Assembly (NCBI RefSeq): GCF_000375345.1
Contig: NZ_AQXD01000005.1
Location: 1-64,000, forward strand
DNA: 64,000 nt
Source: Wohlfahrtiimonas chitiniclastica DSM 18708
GTDB taxonomy: Bacteria > Pseudomonadota > Gammaproteobacteria > Cardiobacteriales > Wohlfahrtiimonadaceae
Direction: 5' to 3'
The notes under the pieces are model-generated. The model was not told the DNA's origin. It searched no databases and saw only the letters and a list, made by a program, of their open reading frames with translations. Both the position numbers and the translations under genes were made by a program. Below, piece by piece: positions 39,937 through 49,227 of this stretch (its first letter is position 1; every line of letters starts with the position of its first letter).

Positions 39937-40565
39937 AACGCCTGATTAAAGTGCTCTTTTTTGCATTGATTGTTAAACCCTTGGTATTAATTGGATTAGG
40001 GTTAAACATTGTTAAATGTAGCCCTTTGCCTAAAGAAGGAGCCGCCATATTAGCGGCAAATCACACGAGCCATTTAGACACATTGGTGTTGATGAGTTTA
40101 TATCCACTCAGTCAAATTCATCGCGTGCGCCCCGTTGCGGCGGCAGATTATTTCTTACGTAATCGCTGGATTCGTTGGTTTGCCATCCATTGCATTGACA
40201 TTATTCCCATGGATCGCTCTGAAAAAGGCAGCGCACAAAGCTTTAAAAATGTGTTGAGTGCGCTTGAGCGCGGCGAGATCATCATTTTATTTCCAGAAGG
40301 CACACGTGCTCTAACAGAGGATCGCGACTTTAAATTAAAACGCGGCATTCATTGCTTGGTTAAGAAGATGCCTGATGTGGCGGTGCATCCGGTGATTCTG
40401 CGCGGTTTAAGTAAAGCTTTGCCAAAGGGAGAAGCGCTGTTTGTGCCTTTTAATTGTGATGTGATCCTTGGCGAGCCATTGATGTATCACGATGATGCGG
40501 CTCAATATTTAGCCGCACTTTCACAAACCTATCAAACCCTTTTGACGCATTGTGTGACGAAATAA
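39933..40565 (+). CDS. PlsC-like 1-acylglycerol-3-phosphate acyltransferase
   Basis: A 210-residue acyltransferase. NHTSHLDTLVLM has the HX4D catalytic motif, and FPEGTRALTED the substrate-binding FPEGT motif. An N-terminal membrane anchor (VLFFALIVKPLVLIGLGLNIV) is seen. It is coupled to the YnbB-like gene by a 4-bp overlap, so it likely acylates the phospholipid precursor that YnbB activates. The main plsC is expected elsewhere. Confidence 0.85.
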   Translation: MKRLIKVLFFALIVKPLVLIGLGLNIVKCSPLPKEGAAILAANHTSHLDTLVLMSLYPLSQIHRVRPVAAADYFLRNRWIRWFAIHCIDIIPMDRSEKGSAQSFKNVLSALERGEIIILFPEGTRALTEDRDFKLKRGIHCLVKKMPDVAVHPVILRGLSKALPKGEALFVPFNCDVILGEPLMYHDDAAQYLAALSQTYQTLLTHCVTK

Positions 40566-40625
40566 ATCTAGACATAGTATGTTGCATGTCAGTATCATGA
40601 TTGTAGGTCAATTATTGCAAGTTTT

Positions 40626-40639
40626 TTGATGCTCATCAA
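40626..40639. promoter_or_regulatory. FNR/Anr-type site upstream of the TAXI operon
   Basis: TTGATGCTCATCAA fits TTGATNNNNATCAA at every fixed position. It lies 124 bp before the TAXI start codon and about 85 bp upstream of the proposed -10 element, a place consistent with an upstream activator site. Confidence 0.5.
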
Positions 40640-40703
40640 TGAATCAACTCATTGAGATCAAATTGGATTTGCAAAAATCAAAAAAATGTTGCTGAACTTT
40701 TGA

Positions 40704-40732
40704 TTGACGACCTGATTAAAATCAGATATCAA
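40704..40732 (+). promoter_or_regulatory. TAXI operon promoter with dyad in the spacer
   Basis: TTGACG and TATCAA are 17 bp apart. The spacer contains CTGATTAAAATCAG (40712-40725), a palindrome like the upstream site but with C for the first T. A protein bound there would block RNA polymerase. Confidence 0.5.
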
Positions 40733-40762
40733 TTAAGCATACATAAACAATCGGAGGGGAGT

Positions 40763-41773
40763 ATGTTTTCAATGAAGAAGGTTGCGATGGCGACCATGTG
40801 TGGATTATTGTTAGCGGCGTGTTCAGATGATGCCAAAGCACCTGAAGCAAATACAGGCACTTCTGAGACAGCTAAAGCGAGTGACCCGAACCGTTTAGAG
40901 ACGCGTTTTGTGACGATTGCCTCAGGTGGTGCATCAGGTCCATACAACATTATTGCTACAACACTTGGTGAAGTGTACGCAGATCAATTTAAAGCGAACT
41001 CTAAAACTCAAACCACAGGCGCTTCAGTTGAGAACATTAACCTCATCGATCAAGGCAAAGCAGAAATGGCATTTGTGATGAGCGATGCATTGAGCAATGC
41101 AGTCAATGGTGAAGCACCGTTCCAAAAGAAATTTGACAGTGTCCAACAAATTGCTGTCTTGTATCCAAACTTTGTGCAAGTGGTGGCCTCACAAAAATCA
41201 GGCATTAAAAATTTATCAGATTTAAAAGGTAAACGTGTGGCTGTGGGGGATCAAAACTCAGGTGTTGAAGTCAATGCGCGCTCCTTAATCAATGGCCACG
41301 GCATGACTTATAACGACATGAAAGTGGATTATTTAGGCTTTGCAGAAGCTGCCGATGCATTGAGAACTGGGCGCGTGGATGCGGCTTTCTTCACAAGTGG
41401 CTTGCCAAATGCAGCATTGATGGAATTGGCACAAGGCTTTGATTTGCAATTGGTCACCATTGATCCTGAAATGGTCAAAACAATCGCCGCAGATCAACCT
41501 TACTTCATGCCAATGGAAATCCCAGCCAATACCTATGGCAACGCAGAAGCTGTGCCAACTGCGGTGATCATGAATGCGTTGGTGGTGAATAAAAAGCTCA
41601 GCAATGATGATGTGTATAAATTAACAAAAGCATTTTTTGACAATTTAGATCACTTACAAAATGCACATCAAGCAGTGAAAGATGTCTCTTTAGAAAAAGC
41701 TCAACAAGGCATGGTGGCACCGATTCATCCGGGTGCCCAAAAGTTCTATGATGAGCAAGCTCAAAAACAGTAA
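40763..41773 (+). CDS. TAXI-family TRAP transporter solute-binding lipoprotein
   Basis: A 336-residue binding protein with signal peptide and lipobox LLLAACSDD. FVTIASGGASGPYNIIATTLGEVY, the LIDQGKAEMAFVMSDAL segment, VAVGDQNSGVEVNARSLI and GRVDAAFFTSGLPNAAL are typical of TAXI binding proteins, which bind organic acids such as glutamate or other C4/C5 acids. GGAGGGGA precedes ATG 40763; the frame opens earlier at 40652. It is followed by DUF1850 and fused DctQM genes, the standard TAXI-TRAP order. Confidence 0.93.
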   Translation: MFSMKKVAMATMCGLLLAACSDDAKAPEANTGTSETAKASDPNRLETRFVTIASGGASGPYNIIATTLGEVYADQFKANSKTQTTGASVENINLIDQGKAEMAFVMSDALSNAVNGEAPFQKKFDSVQQIAVLYPNFVQVVASQKSGIKNLSDLKGKRVAVGDQNSGVEVNARSLINGHGMTYNDMKVDYLGFAEAADALRTGRVDAAFFTSGLPNAALMELAQGFDLQLVTIDPEMVKTIAADQPYFMPMEIPANTYGNAEAVPTAVIMNALVVNKKLSNDDVYKLTKAFFDNLDHLQNAHQAVKDVSLEKAQQGMVAPIHPGAQKFYDEQAQKQ

Positions 41774-42251
41774 AGCAATGATGATGGGCTTTGCAGCTGT
41801 GCTGCTGAGCCTATCCTTTTACCCTTTTTTTACGCGTGTGATGATTTCATCTGGTGATGTGCATTGCCAATTGCCAGAACAATCTTTCACATTGTCCTGG
41901 ATACACTCGGTGGAACGCGCATTGTGGCGCGAATCGTATCAAGTGAAAAATGGGGCATTGCATCTGTATCGATCACAATTTAAAACCTTTGGGGCAGGCA
42001 CGCCGTACAATGAAGCAAGCACACTGAGCGATGGCTTTGTGGAAACCGCGCCAAATGTACAGCTGCCAGTGCTTTATTGGATGATTTCACGCAATGTGGC
42101 ATCCACCATTGAGGTCAATCAAAAGGTGTGGCCGATTCATCAGGATTTTGATGATTACACAGAAATTACCCTCACCACGACACAACACAACATTTGGACA
42201 TTATTAAAGGAAAATTCTTGCCATGACCTCTTCAGCATCTCAAATAGATGA
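41748..42251 (+). CDS. DUF1850 protein of the TAXI-TRAP system
   Basis: About 167 residues with one N-terminal hydrophobic segment (MMMGFAAVLLSLSFYPFF). The SFTLSWIHSVERALWRESYQV stretch (SWxHSVE) and FGAGTPYNEAS match the DUF1850 family, which is found next to TAXI-TRAP permeases. It overlaps both neighbours, so all three are translated together. Start ATG 41748 or 41751; the role is unknown. Confidence 0.82.
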   Translation: MMSKLKNSKAMMMGFAAVLLSLSFYPFFTRVMISSGDVHCQLPEQSFTLSWIHSVERALWRESYQVKNGALHLYRSQFKTFGAGTPYNEASTLSDGFVETAPNVQLPVLYWMISRNVASTIEVNQKVWPIHQDFDDYTEITLTTTQHNIWTLLKENSCHDLFSISNR

Positions 42252-44205
42252 TGGCCAGCGCATTTTAGAAAAATTTGATCGCGAATCGCTGGTACGCAAT
42301 CCCGCGAGCAAAAATATACGCACATTCATCGCGCTCTTAGCACTGACGTACTCACTTTTTCACTTAGTCACCACTTATTATCCGATTCCGCAGCTCTTGT
42401 ATCGCGCAGCACACGTGGCGATTGGTTTAGCGTTGATCTTTTTGATTTATCCTGCGTATCATTCACAAAATCGCACCAAAATTCCTTTGTATGATTGGGC
42501 ATTAGCGGCAGCATCGCTCACATCATTTGCCTATTTGTGGGTGGAATATGATGCCATTATGAATACGCGCGGCGGCATTCCAAATACCTTAGACATTGCC
42601 TTTGGCATGATGACAGTGGCGCTGGTGATTGATGGCGCGCGCCGCGTGATGGGTTGGATTCTGCCCATTTTGGCATTGGTGTTTTTACTCTATCCATTCA
42701 TTAGTCATTATGATTTTATGCCCGATCGCTTATTGACGCGCCCTTATGATTTAGGCGACATCTTTGGGCAAATGTATTTGAAGATGGAAGGCTTATACTC
42801 AACAGCGATTGGGGCATCGGTTTCCTTTATCTTCTTATTCATCTTGTTTGGCGCATTTTTAGCAAAATCAGGCATGGGGCAACTTTTTAATGATTTAGCC
42901 TTAGCGATTGCCGGTCACAAACAAGGTGGACCTGCGAAAGTTGCAGTCATTTCCAGTGGCTTTATGGGCAGCATTAATGGCTCTGCGGTGGGTAACGTTG
43001 TGGGCACGGGCGTATTTACGATTCCGATGATGAAGCGCGTGGGCTACAATGCAAACTTTGCAGGCGCGGTGGAAGCGAGCGCATCCGTTGGCGGACAAAT
43101 CTTACCGCCAATCATGGGAGCAAGCGCCTTCATCATGGCAGAAACCACGGGCGTTAAATACAGCACCATTGCCTTAGCCGCCTTTTTCCCAGCATTATTG
43201 TATTATTTAGGTGTGATTGCTCAAGTGCATTTCAGAGCAGGGCGCGATAACCTAAAAGGCATTCCCAAAGCAGATTTGCCACGCGTGAAAGAAGTTTTAC
43301 TCGCGCGCGGTCACTTATTGATCCCGATTTTTGCCTTGGTCTATTTTTTGTCTCAGTCTGTGCCCATTAACTTTGCAGCATTTTATACGATTGTGATCAG
43401 CATCATCGTCAGTCAGTTCAGACCTGAAACCCGCATGGGCCCAAAAGATGTGATGGATGCCATGATCACAGGTGCCAAGCAATCGTTACCCGTTATGGCT
43501 GCGTGTGCGGTGGTGGGCATCATCATCGGTACTGTGAGTTTAACGGGCTTTGCCAGTGTGATGATCTCAATGATCACCAGCATCGGTAAAGATTCGCTCT
43601 TCTTAACCCTCTTTTTAACGATGTTGGCTTCGATGGTATTGGGCATGGGATTACCCTCCATTCCCGCGTACATCATCACGGCCACAATGGCAGCGCCTGC
43701 CATTGCTGGCATGGGCGTTCCTGTATTGGTGGCACACTTATTTGTGTTCTACTTTGGTTTATTTGCCAACATCACGCCGCCGGTTGCACTCGCATCCTTT
43801 GCAGGCGCTGGCATCGCGGGCGGGGACCCGATGAAAACAGGCTGGCAATCACTTAAATTGGCATTAGCAGGCTTCATTGTGCCATTTATGTTTGTTTACA
43901 ATCCTGCGATGCTCTACATCGACACCACAGGTTTAACGAGCATGAATGTAACAGAATTCCCAGCACCGCCCATTTTATCCATTTTACTGATCTCCATCAC
44001 CTCCATTGTGGGCGTCATCAGTTTAAGTGCGGCAGTGGAAGGTTATTTTAAAGCTGCAATGAACCCGATTGAGCGCATTGTATTGGCCATTGGCGCATTG
44101 ATGTTGATTGTGCCAGAGACTTATACAGACATCGCGGGCATGTTAGTTGTTGCGGTGATCGTGGTGCTCAATTACCGAAAAATGCATCGGCTAACGCCTG
44201 CATAA
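42223..44205 (+). CDS. TRAP transporter fused permease (DctQM type)
   Basis: A 660-residue membrane protein with about 16 hydrophobic segments: an N-terminal small-subunit-like part (to about residue 170) joined to the large DctM subunit. GGIPNTLDIAFGMM, FMGSINGSAVGNVVGTGVFTIPMMKRVGYN, VEASASVGGQILPPIMGASAFIMAE and NITPPVALASFAGAGIAGGDPMKTGW are hallmark blocks of TAXI permeases. It drives sodium- or proton-coupled uptake with the preceding binding protein. Confidence 0.93.
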   Translation: MTSSASQIDDGQRILEKFDRESLVRNPASKNIRTFIALLALTYSLFHLVTTYYPIPQLLYRAAHVAIGLALIFLIYPAYHSQNRTKIPLYDWALAAASLTSFAYLWVEYDAIMNTRGGIPNTLDIAFGMMTVALVIDGARRVMGWILPILALVFLLYPFISHYDFMPDRLLTRPYDLGDIFGQMYLKMEGLYSTAIGASVSFIFLFILFGAFLAKSGMGQLFNDLALAIAGHKQGGPAKVAVISSGFMGSINGSAVGNVVGTGVFTIPMMKRVGYNANFAGAVEASASVGGQILPPIMGASAFIMAETTGVKYSTIALAAFFPALLYYLGVIAQVHFRAGRDNLKGIPKADLPRVKEVLLARGHLLIPIFALVYFLSQSVPINFAAFYTIVISIIVSQFRPETRMGPKDVMDAMITGAKQSLPVMAACAVVGIIIGTVSLTGFASVMISMITSIGKDSLFLTLFLTMLASMVLGMGLPSIPAYIITATMAAPAIAGMGVPVLVAHLFVFYFGLFANITPPVALASFAGAGIAGGDPMKTGWQSLKLALAGFIVPFMFVYNPAMLYIDTTGLTSMNVTEFPAPPILSILLISITSIVGVISLSAAVEGYFKAAMNPIERIVLAIGALMLIVPETYTDIAGMLVVAVIVVLNYRKMHRLTPA

Positions 44206-44220
44206 CTCGGTGGAATGCTC

Positions 44221-44254
44221 AAGGCCAATATCAATATTAGATATTGGCCTTTTA
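44221..44254 (+). terminator. Terminator of the TAXI operon
   Basis: AAGGCCAATATC and GATATTGGCCTT form a 12-bp stem with a 7-base loop, followed by T residues. Confidence 0.85.
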
Positions 44255-44352
44255 ATTTGTTAGGATGACACAGAAAGCCAGATAATGTATTACCCTAATA
44301 CAGTTATCACCGAACTGACAACTGAACAACAACGAACAAGGGAGATCAATCC

Positions 44353-44718
44353 ATGGAATTTATTTTAGTGGCAGGCGCGATTGTATTTTATGTATTATCC
44401 GCCATCTTTTTAAAGCAAGAACAAGTCCGTAAACTCTGGTTGTCCATCTTTTTACTCACCAATGTGGTGACGTTTGGTGTCATTGTCTTCATGCATTTTG
44501 GGCAAGAGGATTTTATGGCGAATGCTAAAACCATGTGGCAGCTCTATCTCATTTACTTTAACATTGCTGTGATGTTAGCGGTGGCGGTGATCAACTGCTG
44601 GATGTTCCGCTCTGTGGTGTGGAAAGTATTGCGCGGTAAACCTGTTGTATTGGAAACCGATGCAGAAATTGCCGATCAAATCGCTGAAAAAGTGGTGGAA
44701 AAAGAGCACAAACATTAA
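44353..44718 (+). CDS. Small membrane protein of unknown function
   Basis: A 121-residue protein with three hydrophobic segments (FILVAGAIVFYVLSAIFL, LWLSIFLLTNVVTFGVIVFM, LYLIYFNIAVMLAVAVINCWM) and an acidic/basic C-terminal tail (AEIADQIAEKVVEKEHKH) that should be cytoplasmic. AAGGGAG stands 8 bases before the ATG. It follows the TAXI terminator and converges on the btuF-like gene with no gap. I do not recognise the family. Confidence 0.7.
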   Translation: MEFILVAGAIVFYVLSAIFLKQEQVRKLWLSIFLLTNVVTFGVIVFMHFGQEDFMANAKTMWQLYLIYFNIAVMLAVAVINCWMFRSVVWKVLRGKPVVLETDAEIADQIAEKVVEKEHKH

Positions 44719-45576
44719 TCATTTGATCCGTTCAGAGATGATGCGCCATGCCTTGAGGGTTGCAATGATGCCATCAGGGCTTGCCATAAAGGTGGCATTG
44801 CCAGTCATCTCGAACACCTGTTGATTTTGAAGGGCAGGCACAGCATCTAATGCCCGCCAAGCGGGCGCGATTTTTTCAATCGTAATGGTGTGGGCAGGAT
44901 CATAATCTATGCCCACATCGCCTTTCATCAACACAATTAAATCAGGATGGAGTTGTAAGACACTTTCTGTGGAAAGCATCGGCGCATTGAGCACACCTTG
45001 ATACGCATTTTGCCAACCGAGTGCATGCATCAGCTCTTCATGAAAACTTGGGCCCACTGCTTGCGTTGGCAATGCATTGGGCGCTTGACCTTGATAAGTA
45101 TAAAAAATCAAAGTGCGATGCGGCGGGCTTTTTTGTTCGTTGAGTGCTTGATCGAGTTCATTGACTTTATTCTCAGCAGCTTCATGAATGCCGCAGATCT
45201 CGCCAATGGCAAGGGTGGATGCCCGCACTTCATTTAAACCCCGAAAGGATAAATGCTCTGTGGGCAAATGAAGGGCAGCAAGCTTTAAGGATTGTGGGCT
45301 GTCATCCGACAATTCAGAAAAAACAATCGATGGTGATAAGCGCAGAATCGCTTCATAATTTGGATCAAGTGTGCCGCCAATGTTGGCAATCGGCTGATCC
45401 TTTGGCATTAAGTCATAGCGCGTGCCGCCCACAATGTTGTTCGCTAAACCTAGAGATAGCAAGGTATCTGTAATGGTGGGCGAGAGGGAAACAATACGCG
45501 TACAGCGCTCACTCACATCAGCATATGTAATGTTAAGGCTAAGCGCCAATAAACCAAAGGATCGCCAATGTTTCAT
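44719..45576 (-). CDS. BtuF-like cobalamin-binding protein
   Basis: A 285-residue periplasmic binding protein of the BtuF/FepB group with a signal peptide. CTRIVSLSPTITDTLLSLGLANNIVGGTRYD resembles BtuF ([30 protein letters not shown]), as do NIGGTLDPNYEAILRLSPSIVF and the VLQLHPDLIVLMKG segment. It is last in the minus-strand run and overlaps the receptor gene by one base. Substrate could be a corrinoid or another TonB ligand; the BtuB-like receptor beside it favours a corrinoid. Confidence 0.75.
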   Translation of the reverse strand: MKHWRSFGLLALSLNITYADVSERCTRIVSLSPTITDTLLSLGLANNIVGGTRYDLMPKDQPIANIGGTLDPNYEAILRLSPSIVFSELSDDSPQSLKLAALHLPTEHLSFRGLNEVRASTLAIGEICGIHEAAENKVNELDQALNEQKSPPHRTLIFYTYQGQAPNALPTQAVGPSFHEELMHALGWQNAYQGVLNAPMLSTESVLQLHPDLIVLMKGDVGIDYDPAHTITIEKIAPAWRALDAVPALQNQQVFEMTGNATFMASPDGIIATLKAWRIISERIK

Positions 45577-47450
45577 TAGAATGCCACTTTCACGCCAATA
45601 TTACCGTTGATGCGTTTTTGGCCATATCCCCAAACGCTGTAATATTGTTTGTCCAATAAGTTATTCACGCGGCCATAAATGCTGACGGTGTCATTGATCT
45701 GATAATCTGCGGCAAGATTCACCATCCAGTAGGCTTTTAATTGTTTAGGTTCTGCTGCGAAGGTTTTAGAATCAAAATATTTATCCTGCGCTGTTCCAGT
45801 ATATTTTGTTTCAGCAAATAGATTTAAACGTTCATTGGGCTGATAATTAACATGTGCCCCAAACATATGTTTAGGTACACGTAACGCTTTATGGCTGATG
45901 ACACTTTGCCCATTGCTTTGATATTCGCGCGCATTGGTATAGGTATAATTTAAACCAAATGACCATTGATCATTGAGGATGGTTTGCGTTGAAAGCTCCC
46001 AACCTTTTGATTTAAAGTCACGATTGACAAAATAGTTTGTAAACGCAATATTATGATCAATTTTTTGATGGAAATATGTCACATCAATTGTTGTCGATGC
46101 GTGAGGCGTGATGACGACGCCAATGTCGTAACCTTTGCTCGTTTGTGCTTTCAGTGCGGAGTTGCCATATTTTTTATCATAAAGTTGCACAATTGTGGGC
46201 GTTTTATAGCCAGTGCCATAGCTGCCTTTGAGGGCAATATAATCATTCACATTAAAGCGAGAGGTCAAGCGGTAAGTGACTTTATCTCCAAATGTTGAAT
46301 GATCATCATAACGCAATCCAATGGTATTAAAGAAACGATTGGCAAAGTTTAAATGTTGATCAAGATAAACACTGGTGGTCTTCATGCTTTTTTTCCAAAC
46401 ATCTGTTGAAGGCGTTAACTTGATGGACTCTTTATTGTATGACGCGCCAAATAGTGTTTGAAAATCAGGGTGCAATGTTAATGTATTTTGCCATGTAATG
46501 GTTTGTTGTGTGCCAGTATAGTCACCATTTGGCTTTGGATCATAATATTTGAGAGTGGCTTTTTGCGCATCATAAATCAATGAGCTTAACCATTGCTCAT
46601 TTAAATTGATGGTATTGATGGCAAAACGCCCTAATAACTGTTTTGAGCGTTGATAGGACTCAAGATTATCCTCATCAGGACCGCCGCCGTTATCTGTATC
46701 AGTGCGTTGTTGATCATAACGGAGCATGACATCAAAATTGATGAAATCCGTGGGCGCATAATTCATATAACCTGAAAGATTACGATTTTTATAGTGATCA
46801 CGCTCTGAGTTACCAGGGAGTTTAGCATCCGCCGCAGACACACCATATTCTTGTTCTAAACCTGCGGCAAAGGCATAACTCAATGTATCAGTCATGTCTT
46901 GTGTTTGTATGGTTGTTTTCACATGTTCATAACTGCCACCTTCTAACGTAACTGTGGTACGCTGTGGTCCACCTTTTTTGGTGAAGACTTGAATCACACC
47001 CGCCATGGCATTTGAACCATATAACGTACTTTGTGGGCCTTTTAACACTTCGATGCGATCAATATTTAGAGTGTTTAAGCTGCTAAAGTCAAAACTACGA
47101 TCATAGAGTGCGGGATTATTCATGACAACGCCATCGATCATGACTAAATAATTACTGCTGCCAAGTCCGCGAATAAAGACATTGCTTGTACCATTGGCAG
47201 AAGCGGTCGAAACATTGATGCCGGGTAATGTGGCCAATGCATCGCTCACACGTTGATATTGGCCGCGAGCCAATTGTTCTTCAGTGATGACATTGATGCT
47301 TGATCCTACGGTATCTAAGGCTTGATCTGCGCGATTGGCGGTGAAGACAATGGTGTTGTCCTCAGAAGAGACATTGATGGCATCGTCTGCAAAGGCAACG
47401 GGGGCAAGTAACGCGGCGCTTAAGGCTGCGCATAATTGATGGGTTTTCAT
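45576..47450 (-). CDS. TonB-dependent outer-membrane receptor, BtuB-like
   Basis: A 624-residue receptor with a signal peptide, a TonB-box-like NTIVFTANRADQ (BtuB: TLVVTANRFEQ), plug domain (GSSINVITEEQL, VSDALATLPGINV, VFIRGLGSSNYLVMIDGVVMN, EVLKGPQSTLYGSNAMAGVIQVFT) and a beta-barrel ending in Phe. YGSNAMAGVI and the start match BtuB; the barrel part GSYGTGYKTPTIVQLYDKKYGN also does. A B12 riboswitch is not seen; only 48 bp separate it from the permease gene, so it is cotranscribed. Vitamin B12 is the best guess; heme or iron chelates remain possible. Confidence 0.82.
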   Translation of the reverse strand: MKTHQLCAALSAALLAPVAFADDAINVSSEDNTIVFTANRADQALDTVGSSINVITEEQLARGQYQRVSDALATLPGINVSTASANGTSNVFIRGLGSSNYLVMIDGVVMNNPALYDRSFDFSSLNTLNIDRIEVLKGPQSTLYGSNAMAGVIQVFTKKGGPQRTTVTLEGGSYEHVKTTIQTQDMTDTLSYAFAAGLEQEYGVSAADAKLPGNSERDHYKNRNLSGYMNYAPTDFINFDVMLRYDQQRTDTDNGGGPDEDNLESYQRSKQLLGRFAINTINLNEQWLSSLIYDAQKATLKYYDPKPNGDYTGTQQTITWQNTLTLHPDFQTLFGASYNKESIKLTPSTDVWKKSMKTTSVYLDQHLNFANRFFNTIGLRYDDHSTFGDKVTYRLTSRFNVNDYIALKGSYGTGYKTPTIVQLYDKKYGNSALKAQTSKGYDIGVVITPHASTTIDVTYFHQKIDHNIAFTNYFVNRDFKSKGWELSTQTILNDQWSFGLNYTYTNAREYQSNGQSVISHKALRVPKHMFGAHVNYQPNERLNLFAETKYTGTAQDKYFDSKTFAAEPKQLKAYWMVNLAADYQINDTVSIYGRVNNLLDKQYYSVWGYGQKRINGNIGVKVAF

Positions 47451-47498
47451 GTGATGGATGATCCTACTTGATGGGCAAATAAAAACCTATAAGCATAG

Positions 47499-48470
47499 TT
47501 ATTTTTTATCCTTTATCAAGATGAAGATGAAAAAAGGTGCGCCAAATAGGGCAGTGATGACGCCAACGGGCAATTCGGCAGGGGCAAAGAGCACGCGTGC
47601 CATCCAATCAGCAATGACCAATAAGGCACCGCCAAGGAGTAGCGCCGCGATCCATAAATAACGGTGATCCGCCCCAATGAGGCGGCGCACCACATGGGGC
47701 ACCACTAAGCCCACAAAGCCAATCGGCCCGCTGATGGCGATCATCACCCCCATCATTAGGCTGACCAAAATAAAGAGGGGAATGAAGACGTATTTTGGTT
47801 CAATGCCGCGTGTTTTTGCGATGATGTGCCCTGCACTCAATAAATTCAAACGTGGGCTCAATAGGGCAATGATGAGAGTACTGATGAGCATGATGATGCT
47901 AAGCGGCAGGATTTCTGTCACTGTAACATGGCTGATCGAGCCCATCATCCATTGCATTAAGCGGTAACTGTCTTGCGGGCGGCCAACGGCTTGCATCACC
48001 ATCACAAGACTGCTGCAAAAGAAGCTGAAAATGACGCCCACCAACACAAGGCGAGTGACAGATTCAAGCGCATGGCGATTGAGAAGGTAGATGGCAAAGG
48101 TGATCACCATCGCACCCATAAAGGCAAAGAGGGAGAGCCCAGAAAATAGGCTCAACGATATCGATAAGCCTAAATGTATATAAATGGCTGCACCTAATGC
48201 GCCGCCGCTTGCAATCCCAAGAGTGAAAGGTTCGGCTAGGGGGTTGCGTAAAATCGCTTGAAAGACTAAGCCAGATAATGCAAGCATTGCACCCATGAGC
48301 CATGCGGTGAGTACGCGCGGTACACGCAATTGCCAAAAGATTTGGGCACTGCCAGCATCACCGTCAAAGATTGCTCGCGGTGAAAGATTCTCTAACCCTA
48401 AAAAAGGGGCAATGACGAGGACAGATACGCTCAATATGGCTAAGAGTAAGAGAGAACAACGGTGACTCAC
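47499..48470 (-). CDS. BtuC/FecCD-type ABC permease
   Basis: A 323-residue inner-membrane permease with about 10 segments. RVPRVLTAWLMGAMLALSGLVFQAILRNPLAEPFTLGIASGGALGAA and SGPIGFVGLVVPHVVRRLIGADHRYLWIAALLLGGALLVIADWMARV are the two conserved FecCD blocks. GTG 48470 overlaps the ATPase stop as GTGA, the natural coupled start; the frame can be read from a TTG one codon earlier. It forms the transporter with the downstream-encoded BtuF-like and the upstream-encoded ATPase. Confidence 0.9.
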   Translation of the reverse strand: MSHRCSLLLLAILSVSVLVIAPFLGLENLSPRAIFDGDAGSAQIFWQLRVPRVLTAWLMGAMLALSGLVFQAILRNPLAEPFTLGIASGGALGAAIYIHLGLSISLSLFSGLSLFAFMGAMVITFAIYLLNRHALESVTRLVLVGVIFSFFCSSLVMVMQAVGRPQDSYRLMQWMMGSISHVTVTEILPLSIIMLISTLIIALLSPRLNLLSAGHIIAKTRGIEPKYVFIPLFILVSLMMGVMIAISGPIGFVGLVVPHVVRRLIGADHRYLWIAALLLGGALLVIADWMARVLFAPAELPVGVITALFGAPFFIFILIKDKK

Positions 48471-49225
48471 CAAAAGATCACTCCTTGCTCACTCAACGCT
48501 TGAATAAAGGGGCGATCATAGAGCCGTTCTAAATTCTGCTGATGGACAACATCCGATACTTCACCCATAAAACAGATTTTCCCCGCTTTGAGAGCAAGGC
48601 AATGGGTGAAATAATGGGTCACCTCATTGACATCATGCGTTACAGCAATGATGGTTTTATGGAGTGAGGTTGCAATGTCCCTCATCAATGATAAAAGCTC
48701 ATGGGCTTGTTTGGGGTCCAAAAAATTGGTGGGTTCATCGAGTAAAATGAGCGGCGTTTCTTGGCAAAGGCTTGCGGCAATCATGGCGCGCTGACGCTCA
48801 CCGCCACTTAAACGATTGAGCGGCGTATTCGCAAAATGCGTCAGATTTGTGCGTGCAAGCATAGTATGGATGAGGGATTGCTCTTGATCCGTCAAAGAAA
48901 AACCAAGGGATTGATGGGGCATGCGCCCATAACTGCACCAATCAAACACGGTAACCGCAAGGTCAGGCTGCATTTGCGGCACATAGCTGATGAATTGAGC
49001 GAGCGCTTTGCGGGAGAGTTGATCAATGTTCTGCCCAAAACATGTTAAGGATTGATGCGTACTTGGAATGAGTTTTAAGATAGCTTGCAGCAGCGTGCTT
49101 TTACCCGCGCCATTTGGGCCAATGATGGCCAATCGGCTGCCTTGTGGCACCGTAAAGGAGAGATGATCTAAACGCAAGGTTTGATGAGAGCGAACGGATA
49201 ATTGATTCACAGATAACGCAAGCAT
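48467..49225 (-). CDS. BtuD/FepC-type ABC transporter ATPase
   Basis: A 252-residue ATPase: Walker A GPNGAGKST, Q loop ISYVPQMQPD, signature LSGGERQRAMIAASLCQ, Walker B LILLDEPTNFLDP and VTHDVNE with the switch His. It lies 2 bp from the tonB-like gene and overlaps the permease by 4 bp. Confidence 0.92.
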   Translation of the reverse strand: MLALSVNQLSVRSHQTLRLDHLSFTVPQGSRLAIIGPNGAGKSTLLQAILKLIPSTHQSLTCFGQNIDQLSRKALAQFISYVPQMQPDLAVTVFDWCSYGRMPHQSLGFSLTDQEQSLIHTMLARTNLTHFANTPLNRLSGGERQRAMIAASLCQETPLILLDEPTNFLDPKQAHELLSLMRDIATSLHKTIIAVTHDVNEVTHYFTHCLALKAGKICFMGEVSDVVHQQNLERLYDRPFIQALSEQGVIFW

Positions 49226-49227
49226 GA

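Noticed and set aside
47451-47498. Cobalamin riboswitch upstream of the BtuB-like receptor
   Set aside because: Only 48 bases separate permease and receptor genes, too short for the riboswitch, and no B12-box was seen.
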